Shown one piece after another: positions 1 through 10,290 of a stretch of 64,000 nucleotides of DNA. A model generated the notes under the pieces. It was given only the letters and a program-made list of their open reading frames with translations. It made no database searches and was not told where the DNA came from. Origin of the DNA: Thermodesulfobium acidiphilum (GTDB lineage: Bacteria > Thermodesulfobiota > Thermodesulfobiia > Thermodesulfobiales > Thermodesulfobiaceae). The position numbers and the translations under genes are program-made. Every line of letters starts with the position of its first letter. The stretch's first letter is position 1. Where the stretch lies: assembly GCF_003057965.1 (NCBI RefSeq), contig NZ_CP020921.1:1-64000 (forward strand), given 5' to 3'.

Positions 1-63
1 TTGTTAAATATTTACGATAACCTATCTATGATAAAATAGATCTACAAATTTTAAAAGAGGTAA

Positions 64-1416
64 ATGATAACGAGAGGGTTAGGTGACGTGAACAATATTT
101 GGCAAGAAATTTTAGATGTAGTAGAAGAAAAGATGGGAAAACCTACAGTAGAAGCTTTCCTAAAACCTTCTAAGGCAATAATAAATAAAGAAGAAAAAAA
201 ACTAACACTAATACTACCTAATGAATTTATTAAAACTTATATCGAACAAAAATCTGGCAAATTAAAAAATATAATCGAAGACATTTTAGAAGGAGAAAAT
301 CTAAAATTACACTTAGAAGTAGATGAATCCATAGGAAATTTAAGTCAGGAAGAGTATTTAGAAGGAAATAATAAAATAGAGAGAAACGAACAGAAAGGCT
401 TTTTATCAAAATATACATTTGAAACTTTTGTAGTTGGCCCAGGAAATAGGATGGCACACGCCGCCTCTCTTGCAGTAGCCGATAATCCCGGGAAAGCTTA
501 TAATCCCCTTTTTATTTATGGTGGTGCTGGATTAGGAAAAACACACCTCCTTCAAGCAATCGCTACAACAATAAGAACTAAAAAACCGAATTTATATATC
601 TTATATATAACAAGTGAAAAATTTACCAACGAGTTTATAAATGCTATAAAAGACGATAAGATTAATTCATTTCAAGAACACTATAGAAATATAGATATAC
701 TACTAGTAGATGACATACAATTTATAGCTGGGAAAGAAAGAACACAAGAAGAATTCTTTCACACCTTTAACACTCTATATGAATCAGGAAAACAAATAGT
801 TCTTTCATCAGATAGACCCCCAAAAGAGATCAAAACTTTAGAGGAAAGATTAAGAACAAGATTCGAAATGGGATTAATTGCAGATATACAACCCCCAGAT
901 TTAGAAACCAGAATCGCAATATTACAAAAAAAAGCTGAAATTGAAAATATAGATATAGAACCAGAAGCTTTAATATTAATTGCAGAAAAAGTCGCTTCAA
1001 ACATTAGGGAATTAGAAGGAGTACTTACAAAGTCCATGGCACTTTGTTCAATTAACCAAGAATCGAAAGTAACTATAAAACACGCTCAAGAAGCTCTTAA
1101 AAATATAGAAGACAACAAATTAAATAACTTACCAACTATGGATGAAATTGCCATAGCAGTATCAAAAGTAATGCAAATTAAACTAGAGGATTTGAAAAGT
1201 AGGGGAAGAAAAAGTCATCAAGCAAATGCAAGACAAATTGCAATGTACTTATGTAGAGAAATGACAAAAAATTCACTTCCACAAATAGGTGAATATTTTG
1301 GCAGAGATCACTCCACAGTAATACATGCATATGAAAGAATAAAAGAAGACATTAGTAAAGACCAAACCCTAAAAAGAATAATTGAACAAATAAGATCTTT
1401 TTTAAAGTCAGTTTAA
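64..1416 (+). CDS. dnaA: Chromosomal replication initiator DnaA
   Basis: DnaA binds DnaA boxes at the origin, oligomerises with ATP and melts DNA to start replication. Seen: an N-terminal domain I, a variable linker, then an AAA+ core with Walker A GLGKT near residue 155 and Walker B LLVDDIQF near 212, and a C-terminal DNA-binding domain with the GRDHSTV signature near 413. The 450-residue length is normal for the family. AAAAGAGG sits just before the ATG at 64. A GTG at 88 is in frame and would give the more typical MNNIW-like beginning, so the start is not settled. It is the first gene of the dnaA-dnaN-recF-gyrB-gyrA run, and the following gap carries DnaA boxes, as in many bacteria. Confidence 0.98.
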   Translation: MITRGLGDVNNIWQEILDVVEEKMGKPTVEAFLKPSKAIINKEEKKLTLILPNEFIKTYIEQKSGKLKNIIEDILEGENLKLHLEVDESIGNLSQEEYLEGNNKIERNEQKGFLSKYTFETFVVGPGNRMAHAASLAVADNPGKAYNPLFIYGGAGLGKTHLLQAIATTIRTKKPNLYILYITSEKFTNEFINAIKDDKINSFQEHYRNIDILLVDDIQFIAGKERTQEEFFHTFNTLYESGKQIVLSSDRPPKEIKTLEERLRTRFEMGLIADIQPPDLETRIAILQKKAEIENIDIEPEALILIAEKVASNIRELEGVLTKSMALCSINQESKVTIKHAQEALKNIEDNKLNNLPTMDEIAIAVSKVMQIKLEDLKSRGRKSHQANARQIAMYLCREMTKNSLPQIGEYFGRDHSTVIHAYERIKEDISKDQTLKRIIEQIRSFLKSV

Positions 1417-1644
1417 AAAAGCTTTACTTATCAACAAATGTTGATAACTTGTGGATAACTTGTTAATATTATGTGGATAAATGTTAATAAAAGGTTAATA
1501 ACTTTAAAACTAATAAAAATTATCCACATATTAAATAATCAATAAACAAGTTTTCAACATCTAAATTCGCACTGTTATGCGAAAAAAATAAGTTATCAAC
1601 ATATCCACAAGAACTATTATTATTACTTAAAAAGGAGTTAAATA
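1417..1644. other. oriC: Putative oriC: DnaA-box cluster between dnaA and dnaN
   Basis: This 228-base gap is very AT-rich. It holds perfect DnaA boxes (TTATCCACA or its complement) at 1450-1458 (minus), 1472-1480 (minus) and 1520-1528 (plus). Variant boxes TTATCAACA lie at 1428-1436 (plus), 1439-1447 (minus) and 1593-1601 (plus), and a one-mismatch box at 1601-1609. The first two variant boxes form an inverted pair around a 2-base centre. A dnaA-dnaN intergenic location is a classic bacterial origin site. The number and orientation of boxes are seen directly; origin function is inferred. The same gap must also hold the dnaN promoter. Confidence 0.85.
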
Positions 1645-2757
1645 ATGAGAGAAATTAAAGACAATGTTAATAACAAAGAAGATCAAAAAAAGATAAAACT
1701 TGAACTACAAACAAATGAATTAAACAAACTAATACAGGACCTTTCAAAAAATATAAAAAAGCATCCTGTAGAAATATTAAGAAACATCCAAATCTCAGCA
1801 CAGGACAAACATATAATATTCAGATCAACCGACTTAGAAGTAGAAATAACCTATATTTTTAAAACAAACCAAGAAATAAAAATAGATCCCGTGCTCATAG
1901 AATCAAATGAATTAGCAAATCTAATCAAAAATTATCCAGATGAAAAAATAAACTTTGAATTCCAAAATGAAAAACTTATAATAGAAGGTGATGATTTATT
2001 AGCAACAATACCTCTAAAACAAGATCCAAACTTCCCAGACCCAATAGATATTTCAAAGGCACAACCAAAAGTTATTAACTTCAATATAATAAAACAGGCA
2101 ATCGAAAAAGTTATAAATTCAAGCTCACAAAGCTCTGATTCAAAAATGAGCGGTGTAAACTTTAAAACAAAAGAAAAAATCCTTACTATAGCAGCCACAG
2201 ATGGCTTTAGATTGGCAATATATAAAATAAATTTGGATGAGGAAATAGATATGAACTTTACAATATCAAAAAAATGTGCACAAGAGGTTATAAAATTTGA
2301 TGCTACAATGCCTACGTCATATCAAACCCAAACTCATTGGGTTTTGTCTACACATCAAAAAATACTCTCAGTAAAGAAACTTAACTACGAGTATCCAAAT
2401 TACGAAAAAGCTATCCCAACTGATAATAAATACAAATTTTACGTAAATAAAGAAGATTTCATAAAAAAACTAATTTTTACTTCATCACAATCAGAAATAG
2501 TAAAAATATCTTTACAAAACAACACGTTAAACATTCAATCATCAGATTCAAGAATAAACACAAAAACTACAGTAAGACCCGTAGAGGAAATAAAAGACAT
2601 AGAATTTCTTTTTAAATCATCATACCTAATTAACGGACTTAAAATATTTGACGAGGAAGAAATTTTGTTTACATATAAAGATGAAAACAAACCAATTACT
2701 ATTGAAAACAATTTAAATACAACTTATATAACCCTACCTGCAAGACCAGAAAGATAA
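1645..2757 (+). CDS. dnaN: DNA polymerase III beta sliding clamp
   Basis: The protein forms the dimeric ring that tethers DNA polymerase III to DNA. Its 370 residues cover the three repeated clamp domains. Recognisable segments include the ATDGFRLA motif near residue 190 and a C-terminal end close to the usual clamp terminus (TLPARPER, where many clamps have a PMR motif). The start at 1645 has a strong AAAAAGGAG site 8 bases upstream. It gives an extension of about 18 charged residues before the usual clamp beginning (KLELQTNELNKL), which is slightly unusual. The gene follows the DnaA-box region and is 10 bases from recF, so the two are probably co-transcribed. Confidence 0.97.
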   Translation: MREIKDNVNNKEDQKKIKLELQTNELNKLIQDLSKNIKKHPVEILRNIQISAQDKHIIFRSTDLEVEITYIFKTNQEIKIDPVLIESNELANLIKNYPDEKINFEFQNEKLIIEGDDLLATIPLKQDPNFPDPIDISKAQPKVINFNIIKQAIEKVINSSSQSSDSKMSGVNFKTKEKILTIAATDGFRLAIYKINLDEEIDMNFTISKKCAQEVIKFDATMPTSYQTQTHWVLSTHQKILSVKKLNYEYPNYEKAIPTDNKYKFYVNKEDFIKKLIFTSSQSEIVKISLQNNTLNIQSSDSRINTKTTVRPVEEIKDIEFLFKSSYLINGLKIFDEEEILFTYKDENKPITIENNLNTTYITLPARPER

Positions 2758-2767
2758 AAAATAAGAA

Positions 2768-3739
2768 ATGATATTAGAAATACACCACTTTAGAAACTTT
2801 GAACACAATTTTTTCAATTTTAACAAAAAAAACCTAATTATAGGAAAAAACGCATCCGGAAAAACAAACCTCTTAGAAGCAATATATTTAACTCTTAGGG
2901 GGAAAACAAAAAATAACGTACCCAATCAAAATCTAATACAATTTTCAAAAAAAAACGCACTCATAAGAAATAGTGTTTACGGAAAAAGAATAGAAATCAT
3001 AATTAATAACAAAAATAAAATAATAAAAGTAAACGACAAAAGGTTAAACTCAAATATTGAACTATGGCAATACTTTAAAGTCTTTTATATAAATCCATTC
3101 GACTCTTTACTCTTATCACAAGAACCAAGAAATAAAAGAAAATTTCTCGACGAAATTATACTTAATATAAATCCAGATAATGCTAAAATATATAAAGATC
3201 TTAAAATTTTAAACACACAAAAAAACTATATTTTAAAAAATAAAAAAGATAGAGAACTTATTAAAAGTTACGATATAAAATTAACACAATTATCAAAGAA
3301 AATATCAAATTTAAGAGAAGAAGTTTTAAATAATATAATTCTAAATACCAAAGATTTACTTAAAGAAGAAAGTATAGAAATAAATTACTATAAAAGTTTA
3401 GAATCAAAAGAAATGGAAAAGAAGGATATTATTGAAGCAAAAACCAAAAGAAATATAATAAACCCATCAAGAGATAATTTCTCAGTAAAAATCAAAAATA
3501 TAAATTCAACTTTTTTATCTACAGGTGAAATAAAAAAGTTTTCACTAGCACTTCACCTTGCAAAGATAAATATTTTTAAAGAATACAATTGTATTTCACT
3601 ATTTGACGAAATCAACTCTTTCCTAGACAAAACAAATTTAGATATCCTTTTAAAATGGATCCAGAAAATAAATGACTATGTTTTTATCACATCCACTTCT
3701 GAATTAGATCTAGAAAATTTTGACAAGATTTTTTTATAA
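2768..3739 (+). CDS. recF: DNA replication and repair protein RecF
   Basis: RecF is an SMC-like ATPase that loads RecA at gapped DNA with RecO and RecR. Seen: the N-terminal hallmark of a short strand followed by FRNF, a Walker A GKNASGKTN near residue 27, an ABC-type signature LSTGEIKKFSLAL near 255 and a Walker B-like segment LFDEINSFLD near 280. At 323 residues it is shorter than the common length of about 360; the arm region appears reduced and is very lysine- and asparagine-rich, following base composition. It lies between dnaN and the DUF721 gene in the usual replication cluster order. The ATG at 2768 has only a weak upstream AATAAGAA, so translation may depend on dnaN. Confidence 0.94.
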   Translation: MILEIHHFRNFEHNFFNFNKKNLIIGKNASGKTNLLEAIYLTLRGKTKNNVPNQNLIQFSKKNALIRNSVYGKRIEIIINNKNKIIKVNDKRLNSNIELWQYFKVFYINPFDSLLLSQEPRNKRKFLDEIILNINPDNAKIYKDLKILNTQKNYILKNKKDRELIKSYDIKLTQLSKKISNLREEVLNNIILNTKDLLKEESIEINYYKSLESKEMEKKDIIEAKTKRNIINPSRDNFSVKIKNINSTFLSTGEIKKFSLALHLAKINIFKEYNCISLFDEINSFLDKTNLDILLKWIQKINDYVFITSTSELDLENFDKIFL

Positions 3740-3748
3740 TTAAATACT

Positions 3749-4189
3749 ATGGATAAAATAGGCTTACTAATCTTAAACCAAATACCAAAAAATTTAAAAC
3801 AGTGTTTTATTATAGAAAAAAATTGGCATGAAATAGTAGGTTTAAAACTATCAAAAATATCTAAACCAATAAAATTAAGTCAAAAAACTCTTACTATTTC
3901 AACAACTCATCCTACAATAAGTAGAGAAATTTCGCTTTATTCGGATACAATTATAGATAGAATTAAAAAGAAGCTAGATATAGATATTAAGAATTTAAAA
4001 TTCAAAACTTTAAGTTTCGAAACAAATAAGCAGGATAAAATAAAAAAAATAAACAATTTATTTAATATTGAAATAAATTATCCAAATTGTTTTATAGAAA
4101 TAAAAGATGAAAATATTAGAAAAAAAATAATGAACATATATAAGATAATAAAAACAAAAGAAAACAAAAGTAACAAAGGAGATGAATAA
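3749..4189 (+). CDS. DUF721 (DciA-like) protein
   Basis: This 146-residue protein has the DUF721 pattern: an N-terminal segment of the type LILNQIPKNLKQCFIIEKNWHEIVG (here split by a conserved tryptophan), then a strand-rich region with LTISTTHPTISREISLY, and a short basic tail. DUF721 includes DciA, the ancestral loader or regulator of the replicative helicase DnaB in bacteria that lack DnaC or DnaI. The placement between recF and gyrB matches that of DUF721 genes in Actinobacteria and others. Family membership is recognised from sequence pattern; helicase loading is inferred from family and context. Its end overlaps the start region of gyrB. Confidence 0.72.
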   Translation: MDKIGLLILNQIPKNLKQCFIIEKNWHEIVGLKLSKISKPIKLSQKTLTISTTHPTISREISLYSDTIIDRIKKKLDIDIKNLKFKTLSFETNKQDKIKKINNLFNIEINYPNCFIEIKDENIRKKIMNIYKIIKTKENKSNKGDE

Positions 4190-4193
4190 ATTC

Positions 4194-6092
4194 ATGAAAT
4201 ATACTTCAAAAGACATCGTAGTTCTAGAAGGAATGGAAGCAGTAAGAAAAAGACCTGGAATGTATATTGGTTCAGTTGGAATTAAAGGACTTTTACACCT
4301 GGTATATGAAGTAGTAGATAACTCTGTAGATGAGTTTATGGCAGGATATTGTAAAAAAATATCTGTAACAATTCATAAATCAAATTATGTAACTGTCGAA
4401 GATGACGGTAGAGGCATACCAACAGATATACACGAACAAACAAATAAAAATGCTCTTGAATTAGTGTTAACTACACTTCATGCTGGAGGAAAATTTAACG
4501 ATAAAGTTTATAAGGTATCTGGAGGATTGCATGGGGTTGGTATATCAGTAGTAAACGCTTTGTCAGAAAGGTTTATTGCGACTATATATAGGGATGGAAA
4601 AATATTTACACAGGAATTTTCACGAGGCAATCCAATATCAGAAATCAAAATTATAGGCGAAAGCGATAAACATGGAACTAAAATAAAGTTCTTACCAGAT
4701 AAAGAAATCTTCAAAGACATAAATTGGGATGCCGACGAATTAAAAGCAAGATTTAAGGAAATTACATTTTTAAATCCAGGCCTAGAAATAATTTTCTTAG
4801 ATGAAAGAATTAATGAAAAAGAAATTTTTTATGATGAAAGAGGTTTGTTGGGTTTTGTTGAATACCTAAATAAAAATTCAAAACCTCTATATTCCCCACC
4901 TATACTTATTCAGGGTGAATATGAAGAGGTTTACGTTGATATAGCACTTCAACACATTGATTCAACTTATGAAAATATAATTTGTTTTGCTAATAACATT
5001 GCCACAAAGGAAGGTGGTTCACACCTAACAGCATTTAAAAATTCTTTAACAAAATTAACTAACCAATATGCAAAAGAAAAAAAGATTCTTAAAGAAGATG
5101 AAAATTTTCAAGGAGAAGATATTAGAAGTGGATTAACAGCAGTAATTTCAGTAAAATTAAAGGAGCCTTTATTTGAAGGGCAAACAAAAACCAAACTTTC
5201 TTCTTTAGAAGCTAAAAACGCCGTCGAAAAGCTTATGGAAAAATTCATAATAGAATTAGAATCAAAACCAGAAGTAGCTAATATGATAATAAAGTCATCT
5301 TTAGCCGCAAAAGAAGCCAGAGAGGCTGCAAAAAAAGCTAGGGACATGGTAAGGAAAAAACATGACTTTACATCTAGTATTTCTTTACCCGGAAAACTTG
5401 CACTATGTTCTTCAAAAAAACCAGAAGAATGTGAACTGTTTATTGTAGAGGGCGACAGTGCAGGTGGATCTGCAAAACAAGGAAGAGATAGAAGATTTCA
5501 AGCTATTCTTCCGTTAAGAGGAAAAATATTAAACGTTGAAAAGGCTAATATAGACAAAATTTTAGCAAACCAGGAAATAAAAGCTCTTGCTGCTTCAATT
5601 GGTTTACCTTTTTATGAGGAAGACATACCTGTATCAGATTGGATAAAAAATCTTAGATTTCACAAAATTATAATTATGACCGATGCAGACGTTGACGGTT
5701 CGCACATAAGAACACTTCTTCTAACTCTTTTTTTTAGATATTTCAGACCATTAATCGAAATGGGGAAAGTATTTATAGCTCAACCACCCCTTTACATGAT
5801 TAGAAAGGGGAAGGAGAGGATGTATGCTATGAACGATGAGGAACTAAATGACATACTTTCTAAGATAAAAAGCCCAGATTCAATTCAAAGATTTAAAGGA
5901 TTAGGTGAAATGACTCCATCACAACTATGGGACGTTGCAATGAATCCTGAAAAAAGGACAATTTTAAGGGTTTATATAGATGACGCAAGCGAAGCTAATA
6001 GAATTTTTGAAATCCTTATGGGAGATAATGTAGAGTATAGAAAAGCGTTTATTGAAAGATATGCTCGGGAGGTAAAAAACTTAGATGTCTGA
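4194..6092 (+). CDS. gyrB: DNA gyrase subunit B
   Basis: GyrB is the ATPase subunit of DNA gyrase, which introduces negative supercoils. Seen: the GHKL ATPase domain (DNSVDEF, DDGRGIP, GGLHGVG), a transducer domain, and a TOPRIM domain with [15 protein letters not shown] and the metal-binding DADVDGSHI. The C-terminal tail is short, without the long insert found in gammaproteobacteria. I start it at the ATG at 4194 because the AAAGGAG at 4175-4181 abuts the alternative ATG at 4182 with no spacing; the protein then begins [13 protein letters not shown]. It overlaps the preceding DUF721 gene only if 4182 is used, and its 3' end overlaps gyrA by 8 bases, indicating coupling. Confidence 0.97.
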   Translation: MKYTSKDIVVLEGMEAVRKRPGMYIGSVGIKGLLHLVYEVVDNSVDEFMAGYCKKISVTIHKSNYVTVEDDGRGIPTDIHEQTNKNALELVLTTLHAGGKFNDKVYKVSGGLHGVGISVVNALSERFIATIYRDGKIFTQEFSRGNPISEIKIIGESDKHGTKIKFLPDKEIFKDINWDADELKARFKEITFLNPGLEIIFLDERINEKEIFYDERGLLGFVEYLNKNSKPLYSPPILIQGEYEEVYVDIALQHIDSTYENIICFANNIATKEGGSHLTAFKNSLTKLTNQYAKEKKILKEDENFQGEDIRSGLTAVISVKLKEPLFEGQTKTKLSSLEAKNAVEKLMEKFIIELESKPEVANMIIKSSLAAKEAREAAKKARDMVRKKHDFTSSISLPGKLALCSSKKPEECELFIVEGDSAGGSAKQGRDRRFQAILPLRGKILNVEKANIDKILANQEIKALAASIGLPFYEEDIPVSDWIKNLRFHKIIIMTDADVDGSHIRTLLLTLFFRYFRPLIEMGKVFIAQPPLYMIRKGKERMYAMNDEELNDILSKIKSPDSIQRFKGLGEMTPSQLWDVAMNPEKRTILRVYIDDASEANRIFEILMGDNVEYRKAFIERYAREVKNLDV

Positions 6093-8499
6093 AATTATAA
6101 GGGTTGTAGAAGAAGAGGTAAAGGATTCATATTTAGACTATGCAATGAGCGTAATAATTGGTAGAGCAATACCCGATATAAGAGACGGCTTAAAACCCGT
6201 TCAAAGAAGAATCATTTATGCAATGAATGAAATGGGCATGACATACGATAAACCTCACAAAAAGTGCGCAAGGGTCGTTGGCGAGGTTTTAGGAAAATTT
6301 CATCCTCATGGAGATACAGCTGTATACGATGCACTTGTAAGGATGGCTCAGGATTTTACATATAGATATCCTTTAATTGATGGTCATGGTAACTTTGGAT
6401 CTTTAGACGGAGATAATGCAGCGGCAATGAGATATACTGAAGCAAGACTTGCAAAAATTTCAAATACCCTTGTTTCAGAAATGAACTTTAACATTGTACC
6501 AATGCAGGATAACTTTGATGGTTCCCTAAAGGAACCAGAGGTATTACCCGCAAAATTTCCTCAACTATTAGCAAACGGTGCTTCAGGAATAGCTGTAGGT
6601 ATGGCTACTTCTATTCCACCACATAATTTGGGAGAATTAATTGATGCGCTACTTTTAATTTTAAAAAACCCTCAAATTTCCGAAGAAGAGCTGTTAAAGG
6701 TTTTACCAGGGCCGGATTTCCCAACAGGAGGAATAGTAGTAGGAAAAAATGGGATCAAAGAATACTTTTTAACTGGTAAGGGGAAAGTTATTTTAAGAGG
6801 AAGATATAAAATAGAAACGGGTTTGAAATCAAATAAATTGGTTATAAGTGAAATCCCATATTCTGTAAATAAGGCTATTTTAGTTGAAAAAATAGATCAG
6901 CTTATAAAGGAAAAGAGATTGGATGGAGTTTCAGAAATAAGAGATGAATCAGGAAGAGAAGGAATAAGAATTGTCTTAGAACTTAAAAAAGGGGCAAGTT
7001 CAGAAAAAGTTATAAAAAAATTATACAAACACACTACAATGCAGATAACATTTGGCGTAATAATGCTTTCATTAGTAGCAGGTGTTCCAAAAGTATTACC
7101 TGTAAAGGATGTATTGTTACACTTTCTTAACTTTAGAAAGGATATTCAGAGAAAGAGATTAGAAAGGATTTTAGAAGATTTAAAAAAAAGATTAGTGCTC
7201 CTTAGTGCCCTATCAAAAGCATTAGAAAAGATTGATCAGGTTATAGAAATTATAAAAAAATCTCTTAATCCCACAGAAGCTAAAAAGAAACTTTGTGAAT
7301 TCCTCCAAATTTCAGAAGAGGGCGCCCAAGGCATTCTCGATTTAAGATTACAAAGATTAACATCCTTAGAAAGGGAAAAAATTCTTAAAGACCTTGAAAA
7401 AACTCTATCGGAAATCAAGGAAACCGAGTTTGCACTAAACGATGAAGGAAGATTTTTAGAAATTTTGGAAAATGAACTTATTGAGATAAAATCCAATTTT
7501 GCTGATAAGAGAAAAACTGAAATTTCTTTAGATTTCGAAGAAGAAGATATCCTTGAAGAAGACATACCTGAGGGTGAAGTTATAGTTACAATAAGCAAAT
7601 TGGGATTTATAAAAAGAATGAAAAAAGATGTTTTTGAAAGGCAAAACAAAGGCGGCAAAGGCATTGACGGCATTCAAAAGAGTAGTGCAATTCAAGATAG
7701 AATTCAAACATCTATAGTTTTGTCGAACAAAGATAGAATATTGTTCATATCATCAAAAGGTAGGGCCTATACACTTCTTGCATATAGCATTCCAGAATTT
7801 TCAAGAACTTCGAGAGGTACAGGTATAGCAAATATTTTGCCCCTTTCAGAGGATGAGAAAATAACCTTTATGGTCCAAATTAAGGAAGACGAAATAAAAA
7901 AGGACATAATACTAGCTACATCTATGGGATATTTAAAGAAAATTAAGCTTGAAAATATTATTTCTAAAAGAAGAAATGGTGTAATTGCAATTAAACTTAA
8001 CGATTCAGAATCAGTCGTAGGGGCGTGTATGGTTTGTGAAGACAAATTTTTGCTTTATTCTAGTAACGGATTTGCCACTCTGGCAAATCTTAAGAATTTA
8101 AGGAATATGGGGAACAATTCACACGGTGTTATTGGTATGAGATTATCAAAAGATGACAAACTTTTAGGAATTGTACCTGATTCAAATTACTTCATAGTAA
8201 TAGATAAGAACGGAAACGGTAAAAAAGTAAGTAGCGATAACTTTACCAGTCACAAAAGGGGAACAAAGGGGGTTAGGGTATCAAAGAATAAGCTTGCAAC
8301 CATTTTAAATTACAAAGAGGGAATGGATCTGATTATATATACAGAAAAGGGCAAAGTTATTAGAATAGATATAGATTCAGTAAAACAACTATCCAGAAAT
8401 GCGAAGGGAATAAAGCTTCAGAAATTAGACAAAACAGATAGTGTTTTGGATGCTGCTGTAGTTAGATCAAATGCTAATCTAATAGAAGATAATTTATGA
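6085..8499 (+). CDS. gyrA: DNA gyrase subunit A
   Basis: GyrA is the DNA-cleaving subunit of gyrase. Seen: the N-terminal breakage-reunion domain with [12 protein letters not shown] and the catalytic tyrosine at about residue 117 in AMRYTEA; a coiled-coil tower; and a C-terminal beta-pinwheel with blades such as [20 protein letters not shown] GyrA-box-like motif QNKGGKG near residue 518 replaces the more common QRRGGKG and favours gyrase over topoisomerase IV. The length of 804 residues is normal. GGGAGG lies upstream of the ATG inside gyrB. The stop codon overlaps the next gene's ATG by 4 bases (ATGA). Confidence 0.97.
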   Translation: MSEIIRVVEEEVKDSYLDYAMSVIIGRAIPDIRDGLKPVQRRIIYAMNEMGMTYDKPHKKCARVVGEVLGKFHPHGDTAVYDALVRMAQDFTYRYPLIDGHGNFGSLDGDNAAAMRYTEARLAKISNTLVSEMNFNIVPMQDNFDGSLKEPEVLPAKFPQLLANGASGIAVGMATSIPPHNLGELIDALLLILKNPQISEEELLKVLPGPDFPTGGIVVGKNGIKEYFLTGKGKVILRGRYKIETGLKSNKLVISEIPYSVNKAILVEKIDQLIKEKRLDGVSEIRDESGREGIRIVLELKKGASSEKVIKKLYKHTTMQITFGVIMLSLVAGVPKVLPVKDVLLHFLNFRKDIQRKRLERILEDLKKRLVLLSALSKALEKIDQVIEIIKKSLNPTEAKKKLCEFLQISEEGAQGILDLRLQRLTSLEREKILKDLEKTLSEIKETEFALNDEGRFLEILENELIEIKSNFADKRKTEISLDFEEEDILEEDIPEGEVIVTISKLGFIKRMKKDVFERQNKGGKGIDGIQKSSAIQDRIQTSIVLSNKDRILFISSKGRAYTLLAYSIPEFSRTSRGTGIANILPLSEDEKITFMVQIKEDEIKKDIILATSMGYLKKIKLENIISKRRNGVIAIKLNDSESVVGACMVCEDKFLLYSSNGFATLANLKNLRNMGNNSHGVIGMRLSKDDKLLGIVPDSNYFIVIDKNGNGKKVSSDNFTSHKRGTKGVRVSKNKLATILNYKEGMDLIIYTEKGKVIRIDIDSVKQLSRNAKGIKLQKLDKTDSVLDAAVVRSNANLIEDNL

Positions 8500-9440
8500 A
8501 CATTACTACAATTGGTTTAGAATTAAAATCATATATAAAGTTATCAGAGACAGAACTTGCGAGGATCTTAGAAACAGAAGTGGATACCTTAAGAAGTGCA
8601 TCTTTGCATTTATTGGAAGCAGGTGGTAAGAGAATTAGGCCAACGCTAGTCTTTTTGAGCGCACTGTGTGTTAATCAAAATGTAGAAAAAGTTATAAAGT
8701 ATGCTGCTGTTGTTGAAGGTATACACCTTGCCACGCTCATACACGATGACGTAATCGATGAATCCAATGTAAGAAGGGGGATGTTAAGTGTAAATGGAAA
8801 ATACGGCTTTAAAGTAGCCATTCTTTCTGGAGATTTTATTCTTGCAAAGATAACTCACTTTCTTTCTTTGTTAGAAAATAAAGAACCTGTAAGACTCATG
8901 GCAGAAGTTATTATGCGTATGGCTGAAGGAGAAGTAATGCAACAAGAAGACCTTTTTAAAATTGTATCTATTGAGAGATATATTGTTAGGTGTACTAACA
9001 AAACTGCAAGACTTATTAGTTCTTCTGCCTTTCTTGGAAGTATTGACGTGCTTGATAAAAGGAATATCTTCGCTGAGTTTGGTTTAAATTTGGGCATAGC
9101 TTTCCAGATAATTGATGATATATTAGATTTTACTGGAGAGGTAAAAAAGTTAGGTAAGCTCCCGGGTTCAGATTTGAGATCTGGAGTAGTTACTTTACCA
9201 GTTTTGCTCCTTTCTAAAAAGAGAAGAGAAGTTGAGATCTTGTTAGAGAAAAAGTTGGAAGATGGAATAAATAAAGTTATCGAGATGGTCAAAAATGATA
9301 ATGTTTTGAAAGAAAGCGTTAATTTAGCAAGGCATTATTCAAATAGAGCAATTGAATGTTTAAAAGAATTAGGAGTTAATAATATTTATACAAAAGTCCT
9401 TATGGATTATGTAAAAATGCTTGAAGAGAGAGTATCATAA
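8496..9440 (+). CDS. Polyprenyl diphosphate synthase (trans-type)
   Basis: The protein condenses isopentenyl diphosphate units onto an allylic primer to make linear prenyl diphosphates. Seen: the first aspartate-rich motif DDVID at residues 84-88, followed by the RRG motif, and the second DDILD near 210, in an all-helical 314-residue protein. These are the diagnostic metal-binding motifs of the class. The size and the [12 protein letters not shown] context resemble heptaprenyl or octaprenyl synthases (HepT, IspB) that make quinone side chains, but chain length cannot be read here. It overlaps gyrA by ATGA and is followed at once by the PilZ gene, so it seems to be transcribed from the gyrase side. 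Confidence 0.9.
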   Translation: MNITTIGLELKSYIKLSETELARILETEVDTLRSASLHLLEAGGKRIRPTLVFLSALCVNQNVEKVIKYAAVVEGIHLATLIHDDVIDESNVRRGMLSVNGKYGFKVAILSGDFILAKITHFLSLLENKEPVRLMAEVIMRMAEGEVMQQEDLFKIVSIERYIVRCTNKTARLISSSAFLGSIDVLDKRNIFAEFGLNLGIAFQIIDDILDFTGEVKKLGKLPGSDLRSGVVTLPVLLLSKKRREVEILLEKKLEDGINKVIEMVKNDNVLKESVNLARHYSNRAIECLKELGVNNIYTKVLMDYVKMLEERVS

Positions 9441-10181
9441 TTGCCCGAAGAGATAATAGAAAGAATTAGTAATTTAAAGGAGTTTTATAAATCTGGAACT
9501 AAAATTGATATTTTTTTAGTACTTAGATCTGTGGATAAAGAAGAACTCGATGGGCCTTATAGCTCTTTAATTTCTTACCTGGACAATGATGAAGTGTTAT
9601 GGATAGAAACTCCAATGAACAAAGGATTTCCTCTTATCCTAGCCCCACAGGATTTAGTCCTGGTAAACGTTAAAAAGGGGAAACTAATTTATCAATTTCA
9701 AAGTTTGATTTTAGAAAGAAGAAAGGAACCCAATACAAACCTCTTTTTGTTTGCGCTAAAAGCTGCGAAAGAAGTTAAAAAAATTGAAAGAAGAAATTTC
9801 TTTAGATTGCCTGTGATTTTAGATATAACTTTAAAGATCAAAAAGAACATCCAAGACAAAGATTTTATTATTTTTAAAGGTAAGACAAAAGACCTTTCTG
9901 GAGGGGGAGTAAGGGTAGCAGTTAAGTCAAGCGACTACAAAGAGATAATGAAATTAATAAAAGAAGATTATATAATCTTTATCGAGTTTGAAATTGACAA
10001 AAGAAAAAAGATAAACCAAAAAATAAAATTTGTTAATTCTTATACTGATGAGGAATCAAAAATAGGCTTTATTTCGTTTTATTTTGATAATATATATCGG
10101 GGGATTCAAGACTCTATAATTAGATTTCTTTTTGCTAAACAAAGAGAGATGAAACAAAAGGGTATAGAGTTTGATGAGTAA
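9441..10181 (+). CDS. PilZ-domain flagellar brake protein (YcgR/YpfA-like)
   Basis: The protein has an N-terminal YcgR-type beta-barrel-like region (residues 1-110) and a C-terminal PilZ domain. The PilZ cyclic-di-GMP signature is complete: RRNFFR at residues 117-122 and DLSGGG near 150. Proteins of this architecture slow the flagellar motor or alter its bias when cyclic di-GMP rises. The start is TTG at 9441, directly after the stop of the prenyl synthase. The fliA-to-flgB motility run begins about 110 bases downstream, and a diguanylate cyclase lies at the far end of that run, so a local cyclic-di-GMP link to motility is plausible. The brake function is inferred from family and context. Confidence 0.85.
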   Translation: MPEEIIERISNLKEFYKSGTKIDIFLVLRSVDKEELDGPYSSLISYLDNDEVLWIETPMNKGFPLILAPQDLVLVNVKKGKLIYQFQSLILERRKEPNTNLFLFALKAAKEVKKIERRNFFRLPVILDITLKIKKNIQDKDFIIFKGKTKDLSGGGVRVAVKSSDYKEIMKLIKEDYIIFIEFEIDKRKKINQKIKFVNSYTDEESKIGFISFYFDNIYRGIQDSIIRFLFAKQREMKQKGIEFDE

Positions 10182-10290
10182 TTTTAAAATTAAGAAGTTA
10201 TTTGGTAAACTAAATATTTAGTATTTAGTAAAGGCTTTGAAAGGATAAGGTGGGTTATTTGATTCCATTTTTATTTTTTGAGAGTAAAGG

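Noticed and set aside
24-41. Inverted repeat ATCTAT/ATAGAT before dnaA
   Set aside because: Six-base arms in AT-rich DNA are not significant. It is also not a DnaA box.
7236-7673. Long minus-strand open frame inside gyrA
   Set aside because: It is a shadow frame with serine- and isoleucine-rich composition opposite an intact gyrase gene; the same applies to other long antisense frames inside groEL, cheA, dnaN and the transglycosylase gene.
10209-10222. A perfect 14-bp palindrome ACTAAATATTTAGT upstream of fliA
   Set aside because: It is AT-only apart from its ends and short, so chance is likely in this composition; it could be a regulatory dyad, but nothing supports a factor.
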